Origin: Streptomyces tsukubensis
GTDB taxonomy: Bacteria; Actinomycetota; Actinomycetes; Streptomycetales; Streptomycetaceae
Assembly: GCF_003932715.1 (NCBI RefSeq)
Contig: NZ_CP020700.1
Span: 4,176,501-4,240,500, forward strand
Reading direction: 5' to 3'
Length of the DNA stretch: 64,000 nucleotides
Shown: piece after piece, positions 33,597-42,915 of the stretch
Numbering within the stretch: the stretch's first letter is position 1
Layout: each line of letters opens with the position of its first letter
Notes under the pieces: model-generated
Seen by the model: only the letters and a program-made list of their open reading frames with translations
What the model was told of the DNA's origin: nothing
The model's database searches: none
Program-made: the position numbers and the translations under genes

Positions 33597-34847
33597 GTGA
33601 CCGCGCTCGACCTCGCCGGCTACCTCGTCGCCGGTCTGATGACGGCCGTCGCCCTGTGGCGTATGCCGGCCGCGCTCTGGGGCGACGAGGAGGACAAGCG
33701 CCGCCGCGCCCTGTGGGGTTGCTACGCGGGCTTCGCCGTCGCCCTGTGGACCAAGACCCGCGTGGTCCGAATAAGCCTCAACAACAGTCCCATCGTGGAC
33801 CTGTCGGTACTGATCAAGCACTACACGTCGACCATCGCGATCCTGGCGATCCTCAGCTACATCGTCGCCATCTACGGTCACTTCCCGGAGGGCGGGGCGA
33901 TCCCCCGCCATGTCCGGTTCGCCCGGCTCATCCAGCGGGTGGCCACCAAGGCATCCGTGGTCACCCTCATCCTCCTGACCGTGCTCTTCTTCACGGTCGT
34001 GGACCGCTCGGTCCCCGCGGACCGGTTCGTCGCCGAACACGCCGGCCAGTGGGGCGCCACGCTCTACATGAGCGTCTTCTACCTCTACCTGGGCGCCGCA
34101 TCCGCCGTCTGCGCCTATCAGTGGGCTCTGGCCACCGCCGACGCCCGGTTGCGCCACCTCCGGGTCGGCCTCGGCATGATGACCTTCGCGATGTTCATCG
34201 GTGTCGGCTACACCCTCAGCCGCACCTTGTTCCTGTGGATCAGTGTGGTCGACCGGCCCAGCGAGAGCTTCGCGCTGACCTTCGACACGGCCACCGAGGC
34301 CGCCCAGGTGGTCCTCTTCGTCTTCTTCGCGCTCGGTGCCTCCATCCCCGCCTTCAGCAAGGGCTGGCGGCGGATCCGCCTCTGGCGGGCGCAGGTGAAT
34401 CTGCATCCGCTGTGGCGCGATCTGATGACCGCCTTCCCCGACCAGCCGTTCGCCCCTCCGGCCCCGCTCGCCCGCGAACTGACGCGCTTCGACACCCCCG
34501 CCGACCTGCGCGTCGACCGCTGGGCGGCCGATATCGCGGATGCGGTCGAGAAGCTGCGCCACTATGTGCCCGACGGTCTGCTGACCGCCGCCAAGGAGGC
34601 CGCCGCGGGCGAAGACGGGAACCCCGGGAAGGCCGACTCCCTCGCCGACGCCTACTGGATCAAGGCGGCCCTGGTCGCCAAGGCCGAGGGCGCGCCCGCC
34701 GGGAAGGCCGCCGCCTTCGAGACCAAGCACGCCACCGACCAGGACGGCGAAGTCGCCTGGCTGGTACGGGTGGCCGCCGCCTACAAGACCATCCCGGAAC
34801 AGCGGACCCGCGTCGTCCTGCGGTCGAGCCTGGAGCACAGCGCGTGA
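33597..34847 (+). CDS. MAB_1171c-type multi-pass membrane protein
   Basis: A 416-residue membrane protein. Seven or so TM helices occupy residues 5-260 (LAGYLVAGLMTAVALWRM; WGCYAGFAVALW; IAILAILSYIVAIYGHF; TLILLTVLFFTVVD; LYMSVFYLYLGAASAVCAYQW; GLGMMTFAMFIGVGYTLSR; VVLFVFFALGASIPAF). A cytoplasmic C-terminal domain follows, starting RRIRLWRAQVNLHPLWRDLMTAFP, the signature of the MAB_1171c/DUF6545 putative-transporter family. GTG start with GAGGA six bases ahead. Its stop overlaps the PAP2-like gene start (GTGA). Function unknown. Confidence 0.82.
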   Translation: MTALDLAGYLVAGLMTAVALWRMPAALWGDEEDKRRRALWGCYAGFAVALWTKTRVVRISLNNSPIVDLSVLIKHYTSTIAILAILSYIVAIYGHFPEGGAIPRHVRFARLIQRVATKASVVTLILLTVLFFTVVDRSVPADRFVAEHAGQWGATLYMSVFYLYLGAASAVCAYQWALATADARLRHLRVGLGMMTFAMFIGVGYTLSRTLFLWISVVDRPSESFALTFDTATEAAQVVLFVFFALGASIPAFSKGWRRIRLWRAQVNLHPLWRDLMTAFPDQPFAPPAPLARELTRFDTPADLRVDRWAADIADAVEKLRHYVPDGLLTAAKEAAAGEDGNPGKADSLADAYWIKAALVAKAEGAPAGKAAAFETKHATDQDGEVAWLVRVAAAYKTIPEQRTRVVLRSSLEHSA

Positions 34848-35470
34848 ACCACGTCGGCAGTACGGACAACAACACCACCGGGACCCCCGCCGGTTCGGCC
34901 CTCACCACCACGGCCCGCATCGTCACCGACGTCCTGCAGCCGCGCAACGTCCTGCTCGCGGGCATGCTCGGGATCGGTCTGGCCGCGGCCGGCCACTGGA
35001 CCGGCCTGCTGTGGGGTCTGCTCGGCGCCCTGTGCGCCGGGCTGATTCCGGCCGGCTACATCGAATGGGAGCGCAAACGGGGAACCTGGGGCGACCGCCA
35101 TGTGGTCGACCGCACCCAGCGGGCCCCGATCTTCTTCGTCATCCTCGGCTCCATCGGCACCGGCTCGGTGATCATGGTCCTCGGCGGGGCACCCGTGCCG
35201 ATCCTGGTCGCGATGCTGGGCCTGTGGGTGATGACCATCGGGCTGCTCGCGGTGAACACCGTCTGGAAGATCTCGGTGGACTCCGCGGTGGCCTCGGCGA
35301 CGGTCGCCCTGCTGGCCGCGGTGCACTCGCCGTGGTGGCTGGTCGCCTACTCGCTGACGGCCGCCGTCTGCTGGTCCCGGGTCGCGCTGTCGTATCACAC
35401 GGTGGCCCAGACGCTCGCCGGGGCGGTGCTCGGCGGGGCCACCACCGCCGCGTTCCTCTTCGTCCCCTGA
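34844..35470 (+). CDS. PAP2-like membrane phosphatase-type protein
   Basis: A 208-residue membrane protein with about five TM helices. The C-terminal SRVALSYHTVAQTLAGAVLGG matches motif 3 of PAP2 phosphatases (SRxxxxxHxxxDxxxG), with glutamine in place of the usual aspartate, while motif 1 is weak (KRGTWGDRHVVDRTQRAP) and the central PSGH motif is absent. It may therefore be a non-catalytic or divergent member. GTG start overlaps the upstream stop (GTGA), placing it last in the XRE-ImmA-membrane-PAP2 cassette. Confidence 0.7.
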   Translation: MNHVGSTDNNTTGTPAGSALTTTARIVTDVLQPRNVLLAGMLGIGLAAAGHWTGLLWGLLGALCAGLIPAGYIEWERKRGTWGDRHVVDRTQRAPIFFVILGSIGTGSVIMVLGGAPVPILVAMLGLWVMTIGLLAVNTVWKISVDSAVASATVALLAAVHSPWWLVAYSLTAAVCWSRVALSYHTVAQTLAGAVLGGATTAAFLFVP

Positions 35471-35550
35471 TTCGTTCCCCTGACGCGGCCCGGACACCGG
35501 AACAAAGCAGCGCGGGCCTTGTCCTCCCCGAGGCAACACCCTTCTCCGTC

Positions 35551-35889
35551 TCAGCCCGCGGCCGGCGGGTCCGCCGATCCGGCGGCGCGACGGTATTCGG
35601 CGTTGATGCGCCGGGCTTCTTCGAGCTGGTCTTCGAGGATGATGATGCGGCACGCGGCCTCGATGGGGGTGCCCTGGTCGACGAGCTCCCGGGCGCGGGC
35701 GGCGATACGCAGCTGGTAGCGGGAGTAGCGGCGGTGGCCGCCCTCGGAGCGCAGCGGGGTGATGAGGCGGGCTTCTCCGACGGCGCGGAGGAACCCCTGG
35801 GTGGTGCCGATGATTTCGGCGGCCCGGCCCATCGTGTAGGCGGGGTAGTCGTCGTCGTCGAGACGGTCGTACGAGTCGTCTGCTGTCAT
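35551..35889 (-). CDS. MerR-family DNA-binding protein
   Basis: A 112-residue regulator with a MerR-type winged helix: YTMGRAAEIIGTTQGFLRAVGEARLITPLRSEGGHRRYSRYQLRIAARARELVDQGTPIEAACRIIILEDQLEEARRINAEYRRA. The helix-turn-helix plus RYSRYQL wing is clear, and the short C-terminal helix suits dimerisation, with no effector domain, as in BldC-like regulators. ATG start. In Streptomyces a protein of this type is often encoded beside the SCO5918-type, CBS, DEAD-box and cold-shock genes that follow here. Confidence 0.85.
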   Translation of the reverse strand: MTADDSYDRLDDDDYPAYTMGRAAEIIGTTQGFLRAVGEARLITPLRSEGGHRRYSRYQLRIAARARELVDQGTPIEAACRIIILEDQLEEARRINAEYRRAAGSADPPAAG

Positions 35890-36102
35890 GGGACCTCTCT
35901 CGTGGGACGCGCTTCGGGGCCCTCGTGCCGTATGGCGCCGGGGCCCCGAAGGAACTACTACACCACTTGCCGGCCCCGGCACCGAGCCGGGCTTCCGTCT
36001 CCGCGTACCCACGGCCTCTGATCACTGCGGGCCGTCTCCCCGACACGGAGGGCCCGCCCGGCATCTGCCGGGCGGGCCCTCCTGACGGTGCGAACCGGTC
36101 GG

Positions 36103-36414
36103 TCAGGCCGCCGCCGAGGCGCCGAGCATCGCGGAGGCGCGCTGGAACGGGTCGGGGGCGTGCGCGGGCGCGGTCACCGGAGGCAGCCCGCGGCAGGTGA
36201 AACCGAGCTTGGTCATGGCCCGGACGACTTCGCCGGCCGTGAAATCGCGCCGGTCCTGGCGGGTGACGACCTGGCCGACCTGCTTGACGGGGTAAGCGCG
36301 ACGGCCGATGAGCACGGACTCACCGGTGATCTCCTCGGGCTTGACGCCCTTCATGGCGTCCAGGACGCCGCTCTTGGTGAGCTCGAAGGGGAAACGGGCG
36401 ATGACACAGCGCAC
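36103..36414 (-). CDS. SCO5918-type small conserved protein
   Basis: A 103-residue protein matching the Streptomyces SCO5918 family: MRCVIARFPFELTKSGVLDAMKGVKPEEITGESVLIGRRAYPVKQVGQVVTRQDRRDFTAGEVVRAMTKLGFTCRGLPP. The region is a compact alpha/beta domain; the C-terminal 25 residues are low complexity. No catalytic residues known. It is co-oriented with the CBS, DEAD-box and cold-shock genes, so a link to RNA or cold response is likely but unproven. Confidence 0.75.
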   Translation of the reverse strand: MRCVIARFPFELTKSGVLDAMKGVKPEEITGESVLIGRRAYPVKQVGQVVTRQDRRDFTAGEVVRAMTKLGFTCRGLPPVTAPAHAPDPFQRASAMLGASAAA

Positions 36415-36462
36415 GATGCCTCACAGGGAGTGGAAGGGATGGTTCCGGTGTGGAGGAGCGGT

Positions 36463-36759
36463 TCAGGTGTGGACGGGGGCGGGGGCGCACGGGTTGTCGT
36501 GCTCTCCGCCGGGGATCTCGCGCAGGCGGATCCGGTCCGTGTAGACGGAGCTGTCGCGGACGGTGGTGAGCTGGGCCCGGGTGACGAGTCCGGTGCACAG
36601 CCCGTCGTCGTCGCAGACGAGCAGGTGTCCGGTACGGGCGCCGGCCATCACGGCCAGGGCCACCTCGACGGTCATGTCGTCACCGACCTGCGGCCCGGCC
36701 GTGTCCACGGTATCGGCGTCGGTCCGCGCCGAGCGGTTCTGTGTCTGGGCCGGCGTCAC
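36463..36759 (-). CDS. CBS-domain protein
   Basis: A 98-residue protein with a single CBS motif. AQTQNRSARTDADTVDTAGPQVGDDMTVEVALAVMAGARTGHLLVCDDDGLCTGLVTRAQLTTVRDS is a clear CBS half-pair, normally found in tandem. The GTG start has AGGAGG just upstream. It would need to dimerise to form a full Bateman module; such single-CBS proteins bind adenine nucleotides. It lies between the DEAD-box and SCO5918-type genes on the same strand. Confidence 0.8.
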   Translation of the reverse strand: MTPAQTQNRSARTDADTVDTAGPQVGDDMTVEVALAVMAGARTGHLLVCDDDGLCTGLVTRAQLTTVRDSSVYTDRIRLREIPGGEHDNPCAPAPVHT

Positions 36760-36804
36760 AACGTGCCTCCTGTAGGGATGGGTCGGCTTCCGTATCACGC
36801 GGTG

Positions 36805-37623
36805 TCAGGCCGCCGCCTCGGGCGCGGGAAGCGGGATTGCGACGTGCGGGTCCACGGCGTGGACGACGGGGTCGGTGAGGTAGCTGCGGCCCAGGAGGTC
36901 GACGTTGCGGTCCGGGGCTGCGGAGAACAGCATGCGCTGGCCCTGGGGGCGTACCTGGTCCAGGAGCGCGGTGACCTGCGGCATGAAGCCCATGTCGGCC
37001 ATCCGGTCGGCTTCGTCGAGGACGGTGACCGCAACCTGGTCCAGTCGGCAGTCACCGCGGTCGACGAGGTCCCCCAGCCGGCCGGGGGTGGCCACGACGA
37101 CTTCCGCACCGTCACGCAGCGCGGCTGCCTGTCTGCTGATCGGCATCCCGCCGACGACGGTGGTCAGGCGCAGCTTCACAGCGCGGGTGTACGGGGCGAG
37201 GGCGTCGGTGACCTGCCGGGCGAGTTCCCGGTCGGGCACCAGGACGAGAGCCAGCGGCTGACGGGGCTCGGCGCGCTGTCCGGCGGTGCGGGCCAGCAGG
37301 GCCAGTCCGAAGGCGAGGGTCTTCCCGGAGCCCGTCCGCCCGCGGCCCAGGACGTCACGGCCCGCCAGGGAGTCCGGCAGCGTCGCACCCTGAATCGGGA
37401 ACGGCACGGACACGCCCTGCGCTGTGAGCGCGGCCAGGAGTTCCCTGGGCAGGTCGAGGCCGGCGAACGCCTCGACGGCGGGCAGTGCCGGAGTGACCGT
37501 CCGCGGCGGGGCGAACTCTCCCTGCACCACGGTCCACTGCGAGCCGGCGGCGGAGCCGAACGCGGGCCCCCTGCTGAGGCGGCGCCTGCCGGAGGAACGG
37601 CCGTTCGTACGTGTGCGGTTCAT
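36805..37623 (-). CDS. DEAD-box protein lacking the second helicase lobe
   Basis: A 272-residue DEAD-box protein containing only RecA-like lobe 1. Present are the Q-region (FPIQGATL), motif I (GRGRTGSGKT, residues 93-102), Ia (PDRELA), TPGRL (179-183), motif II DEAD (203-206) and motif III as SAA (234-236, normally SAT). The protein ends at 272 with no motifs IV-VI; normal DEAD helicases are 400 residues or more. The stop is in frame and the CBS gene follows at once, with no second-lobe fragment in another frame. N-terminal 30 residues are basic, suiting RNA binding. It may anneal or bind RNA rather than unwind it. Confidence 0.85.
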   Translation of the reverse strand: MNRTRTNGRSSGRRRLSRGPAFGSAAGSQWTVVQGEFAPPRTVTPALPAVEAFAGLDLPRELLAALTAQGVSVPFPIQGATLPDSLAGRDVLGRGRTGSGKTLAFGLALLARTAGQRAEPRQPLALVLVPDRELARQVTDALAPYTRAVKLRLTTVVGGMPISRQAAALRDGAEVVVATPGRLGDLVDRGDCRLDQVAVTVLDEADRMADMGFMPQVTALLDQVRPQGQRMLFSAAPDRNVDLLGRSYLTDPVVHAVDPHVAIPLPAPEAAA

Positions 37624-37879
37624 TCAGAGCCTTCCTCGATACGGCACGTATCGAGGAATTCCAGCCGCGAATGACCAGCGCGGAGAATCACAGGACGGGC
37701 CGGATGGAATGCGAAAACCGGACTCGGTAAAACAGATGATGGTAGGCGGAGCCGAACCCGGCACATCAACGGGTGCGGCTCGGCGGAGGCTGTGCCCCTG
37801 CGGCTGACGGTACAAACGCGAGCAGCTGGGACCCGCACCCCGAGGGATGCGGGCCCCAGCTGCGAAATGCGTGTCAGGG

Positions 37880-39758
<1,879 letters not shown>

Positions 39759-40042
39759 GCCACTCTCCAGAGGTTCCTCATCCGTCGGGCCGAACCACGA
39801 CAGCGCCCGCCCTCCGGTACCTTGCACCACGCATCCGACAGTGCGCTTCGGAGGTGGCCGGGCCGGGCCGTAGGCGCATCTGCACATGCGTGAGTGGCAT
39901 CTGTTGAGGCAGAGCAGGCGGGGTTGGCCGTCCGGCGTGGCGCCCTGGAATGAGGGCCCCGCAATGTCTCGCCTGGAGGGAGTCGGTTGACGGTCATGTT
40001 GTACCCATGCCGGTTCACCGACGGGCGGGCCGAAAACCAGAA

Positions 40043-40069
40043 AAGGCCCCGGTCTCTGACCAGGGCCTT
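40043..40069 (-). terminator. Terminator after tRNA-Gly(CCC)
   Basis: AAGGCCC...GGGCCTT with an inner GGTC/GACC stem and a three-base loop. On the minus strand it is followed by TTTTCTGG, a proper intrinsic terminator nine bases after the tRNA. Confidence 0.85.
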
Positions 40070-40077
40070 CAATCAAG

Positions 40078-40148
40078 AGCGGGTGACGAGAATCGAACTC
40101 GCGCTCTGAGCTTGGGAAGCTCATGTTCTACCATTAAACTACACCCGC
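40078..40148 (-). tRNA. tRNA-Gly(CCC)
   Basis: A standard 71-nt tRNA, with no CCA encoded. Acceptor GCGGGTG/CACCCGC, D-arm TAGTTTAATGGTAGAAC with G18-G19, anticodon stem TGAGC/GCTCA with loop TTCCCAA giving anticodon CCC (codon GGG), T-arm GCGAG-TTCGATT-CTCGT. Discriminator U73 as in other glycine tRNAs. It differs sharply in T-loop from the atypical glycine tRNA at 24560. Confidence 0.95.
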
Positions 40149-40392
40149 ACAGCGGACCGAAGATCGGGAACCGCAGTGCCGTCACTCTACCCCATCGCAG
40201 GCCCCGGGCGAAGAACGCCGCGGGGTCTTTCGTTTCCCCGGGCGGCAGCGAGGGGCGGTGGCGAGCGGTGGGAAGTGGGTGCGGGGCAAGGGAGTTGGGG
40301 CATAGCGTGGTGGGTGCGGGGTGGCGGGGTGGAGGCCGTGGGGGGATGGCCTAATGTGGGGGTTCGTCCGCATTTGTTGGGGAAGGGACTCG

Positions 40393-40563
40393 ATGGACCT
40401 GATGGAGCGCACCGTCGTCCGCTGTGCCGAAGGGCACGTCTTCGCTACCACCTCGTTTCCGATGCAGCAGCTCGGGACCGGGCGGATCGGGCCGGCCCGG
40501 TTGGTCCGGTGTCCTCGGTGTGCGCGGTTGCGGAGTGTCGTGCCGGTGGCCGTAGCGAAGTGA
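40393..40563 (+). CDS. Small zinc-ribbon-like protein upstream of dcd
   Basis: A 56-residue protein with a C11-E-G-H...C-P-R-C pattern (VRCAEGHVF and LVRCPRCARL), i.e. a CxxH/CxxC zinc-ribbon. ATG preceded by GGGAAGGGACTCG. It lies 60 bases ahead of the dCTP deaminase gene and is probably co-transcribed. Small unnamed proteins of this shape are common beside dcd in Streptomyces. Function unknown. Confidence 0.7.
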   Translation: MDLMERTVVRCAEGHVFATTSFPMQQLGTGRIGPARLVRCPRCARLRSVVPVAVAK

Positions 40564-40623
40564 CGGGGGAGCGCACGGACGTCCGGTTCGGTGGGGTCCG
40601 TGCGCTCTGCGTATCCTCGGGGG

Positions 40624-41199
40624 GTGCTTCTCTCAGACAAGGACATCCGGGCCGAGATCGACGCCGGGCGGGTCCGCATCGACCCGTATGACGATTCCAT
40701 GGTGCAGCCTTCGAGCATTGATGTGCGGCTGGACCGCTACTTCCGGGTGTTCGAGAACCACCGCTATCCGCATATCGACCCCGCGGTCGAGCAGGCCGAT
40801 CTGACCCGGACGGTGGAGCCGGACGGCGACGAGGCGTTCATCCTGCATCCGGGTGAGTTCGTGCTGGCGTCGACGTACGAGGTCATCTCGCTGCCGGACG
40901 ATCTGGCGTCGCGGCTGGAGGGCAAGAGCTCCCTCGGGCGGCTCGGACTGGTCACGCACTCGACCGCCGGGTTCATCGACCCCGGGTTCTCCGGGCACGT
41001 CACGCTGGAGCTGTCGAATCTGGCGACCCTGCCCATCAAGCTGTGGCCCGGGATGAAGATCGGGCAGCTGTGCATGTTCCGGCTCAGCTCGCCCGCGGAG
41101 TTCCCGTACGGCAGCGAGCGCTACGGCTCGCGCTACCAGGGGCAGCGGGGGCCGACGGCCTCGCGCTCCTTCCAGAACTTCCACCGGACGCAGGTGTGA
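40624..41199 (+). CDS. dcd: dCTP deaminase
   Basis: A 191-residue trimeric dUTPase-fold enzyme converting dCTP to dUTP. Family features: [42 protein letters not shown], the catalytic [48 protein letters not shown], and the C-terminal nucleotide-binding tail [17 protein letters not shown] start at 40624. Length is normal for the monofunctional Dcd. It supplies dUMP for dTMP synthesis via dUTPase. Confidence 0.95.
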   Translation: MLLSDKDIRAEIDAGRVRIDPYDDSMVQPSSIDVRLDRYFRVFENHRYPHIDPAVEQADLTRTVEPDGDEAFILHPGEFVLASTYEVISLPDDLASRLEGKSSLGRLGLVTHSTAGFIDPGFSGHVTLELSNLATLPIKLWPGMKIGQLCMFRLSSPAEFPYGSERYGSRYQGQRGPTASRSFQNFHRTQV

Positions 41200-41201
41200 C
41201 G

Positions 41202-41699
41202 ATGAGTGCGGTACGGGAGAACCTGACCTACGACAAGTTCGGGACCGCGGTCCGTGAGCTGGCGCAGAGCATCGCGGACGACGGCTTCGAACCGGACATC
41301 GTGCTCTCCATCGCGCGCGGCGGTGTCTTCGTCGCGGGCGGGCTGGCGTACGCGCTGGACTGCAAGAACATCCACCTGGTGAATGTGGAGTTCTACACCG
41401 GGGTGGGCACCACCTTGGAGATGCCGGTGATGCTGGCCCCGGTGCCGAATGCGATCGACTTCTCCGACAAGAAGGTCCTCATCGCGGACGACGTCGCTGA
41501 CACCGGCAAGACGCTGAAGCTGGTCCACGACTTCTGCCTGGACCATGTCGCGGAAGTCCGGTCGGCCGTGATCTACGAGAAGTCGCACTCGCTGGTGAAG
41601 TGCGAGTACGTGTGGAAGCGCACCGACGACTGGATCAACTTCCCGTGGTCCGTCGAAGCGCCGGTGGTACGGCGCGAGGGCCAGGTCCTCGACTCCTGA
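41202..41699 (+). CDS. Phosphoribosyltransferase-domain protein
   Basis: A 165-residue type I phosphoribosyltransferase. The PRPP-binding signature is KVLIADDVADTGKTLKLV (around residues 86-103), with LSIARGGVFVAGGLAYAL as the PPi loop. It resembles the hypoxanthine/xanthine-type Streptomyces paralogues (Hpt-like, XGPRT-like) rather than uracil or orotate enzymes. It begins two bases after dcd, so the two are coupled; a role in nucleobase salvage is likely. Confidence 0.85.
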   Translation: MSAVRENLTYDKFGTAVRELAQSIADDGFEPDIVLSIARGGVFVAGGLAYALDCKNIHLVNVEFYTGVGTTLEMPVMLAPVPNAIDFSDKKVLIADDVADTGKTLKLVHDFCLDHVAEVRSAVIYEKSHSLVKCEYVWKRTDDWINFPWSVEAPVVRREGQVLDS

Positions 41700-41730
41700 C
41701 GGAGGACGCAAGACGGAGAGATGAGCTCAG

Positions 41731-41760
41731 AAGGAGCCCGGGCCGAGGCCCGGGCTCCTT
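41731..41760. terminator. Bidirectional terminator
   Basis: A perfect 14-bp stem AAGGAGCCCGGGCC with its complement and only two bases between the arms. The outer AAGG/CCTT ends give an A/T-edged stem that can serve both the phosphoribosyltransferase and the convergent YIP1-type gene. Confidence 0.8.
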
Positions 41761-42753
41761 TCAGATCGTGCCCAGTTTGATCAGCGAGAGCAGCGCCAGC
41801 AGCTGGATCGCGGACGCGCCCAGCGCCTTCGGCCACGGCAGATCGTGGGATTTGCTCACCATCGACGTGAACAGCGCGCCCGCCGCCAGCCAGGTCAGCC
41901 AGCCCAGGAGCTGGACCATGGAGTTCTGGCCGCCCAGGAAGAGGGCGAAGAACAGCCGCGGTGCGTCCGTGACCGCCATGATCAGCATGGCGAGTCCGAT
42001 GGTCGGCTGCCAGGCGCCGGTGCCGCCGAACTGGCGGGCGAGGGTGTTGGTGACGGCACCGAGGATCAACCCGCCGATGACGAAGGCGACGGCCGTCATC
42101 AGGACGGCCGGGATCGCCGACGACAGCGTGGCGTTGAAGATCTCCTCGCGCGGCTCGTCGAGCCCGAAGATCGCCAGCGCGCCGTAGATCAGGGTCACCA
42201 CCAGCGCCGGGCCCCAGACCGGGTAGTCCCGCATCTGGAGGAAGGTCTGCGCCGGACGGGTGACGATGCCGCTCAGCAACTGCTTCCAGTGCAGCCGCGG
42301 GCCGGGCGGGGGAGCGGGCGCGCTGCCCGCCTGGTACGTCGAGCCCTGGCCGTACGGGTCGTCGACCGTGAAGGCCTGGGTGTGACCCGGATTGTTGTCC
42401 GCGTACGGGTCGTGGGGCGGCGGGTGGGGAGCGTTGTGGTGCTGCGGGGGGTGGGGCTGGTGGTGGCCCGGGTGCCTCGGGGGCTGCTGGTACTGCGGCG
42501 CGCCCCGCTGAGGGCCCCCGTGCTGCGGACCGCCGTGCTGCGGGGCCCCGTACTGCGGCGGGCCCTGCTGCGGACCGCCCTGCTGCTGGTACGGGTCCCC
42601 GTAGTACTCCGGTTCGCCGTACGCCGACGGCCGCCCGTCGCCCGCCTGGGGCCAGGCCTGCTGCTGCCCGTACGGCGGTTCCTGGGGCGGCCCCTGCGGG
42701 GGTCGCTGCTGCCTGCGGTTGTCCCGTCCGCGTCCGATCCTGAATCCAGCCAC
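41761..42753 (-). CDS. YIP1-family membrane protein with Gln/Pro-rich N-terminus
   Basis: A 330-residue protein. The first 150 residues are a low-complexity cytoplasmic region rich in Gln, Pro, Gly and His (repeated GGPQ/QYGAPQ/QHGGPQ units and PPHDPYADNN). The second half is a YIP1 domain with about five TM helices: WKQLLSGIVTRPAQTFLQMRDYPVWGPALVVTLIYGALAIFGL and later RQFGGTGAWQPTIGLAMLIMAVTDAPRLFF. GTG start at 42753. Actinobacterial YIP1 proteins are uncharacterised; the disordered tail may interact with partners. Convergent with the dcd operon. Confidence 0.85.
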   Translation of the reverse strand: MAGFRIGRGRDNRRQQRPPQGPPQEPPYGQQQAWPQAGDGRPSAYGEPEYYGDPYQQQGGPQQGPPQYGAPQHGGPQHGGPQRGAPQYQQPPRHPGHHQPHPPQHHNAPHPPPHDPYADNNPGHTQAFTVDDPYGQGSTYQAGSAPAPPPGPRLHWKQLLSGIVTRPAQTFLQMRDYPVWGPALVVTLIYGALAIFGLDEPREEIFNATLSSAIPAVLMTAVAFVIGGLILGAVTNTLARQFGGTGAWQPTIGLAMLIMAVTDAPRLFFALFLGGQNSMVQLLGWLTWLAAGALFTSMVSKSHDLPWPKALGASAIQLLALLSLIKLGTI

Positions 42754-42851
42754 GCTTTCGAAACTACCCCGTTCCGGCAGATCACCACCCCACCGGGGCC
42801 GCGGACAGGGGGCTTTGCGGCTGAGCTGTGACATCCCTTAGGGGGAACGGG

Positions 42852-42894
42852 AAGGGGACCCGGAGGGGGCTGCGCCCCCGGCCCGGGTCCCCTT
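42852..42894. terminator. GC-rich hairpin after the Fe-S reductase gene
   Basis: Outer stem AAGGGGACCC/GGGTCCCCTT encloses an inner GGGGGC-tgc-GCCCCC stem. It lies 22 bases past the end of the Fe-S protein gene (minus strand) and serves as its terminator. Confidence 0.75.
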
Positions 42895-42915
42895 GGAAGT
42901 ACGGGAAGTGCGGGA

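Noticed and set aside
36463..37623. Frameshifted second helicase lobe
   Set aside because: No motifs IV-VI were found in any frame downstream; the CBS gene begins directly.
40078..40148. tRNA-Gly(CCC) as an occupied attachment site
   Set aside because: No integrase or duplicated tRNA 3' end was found on either side.
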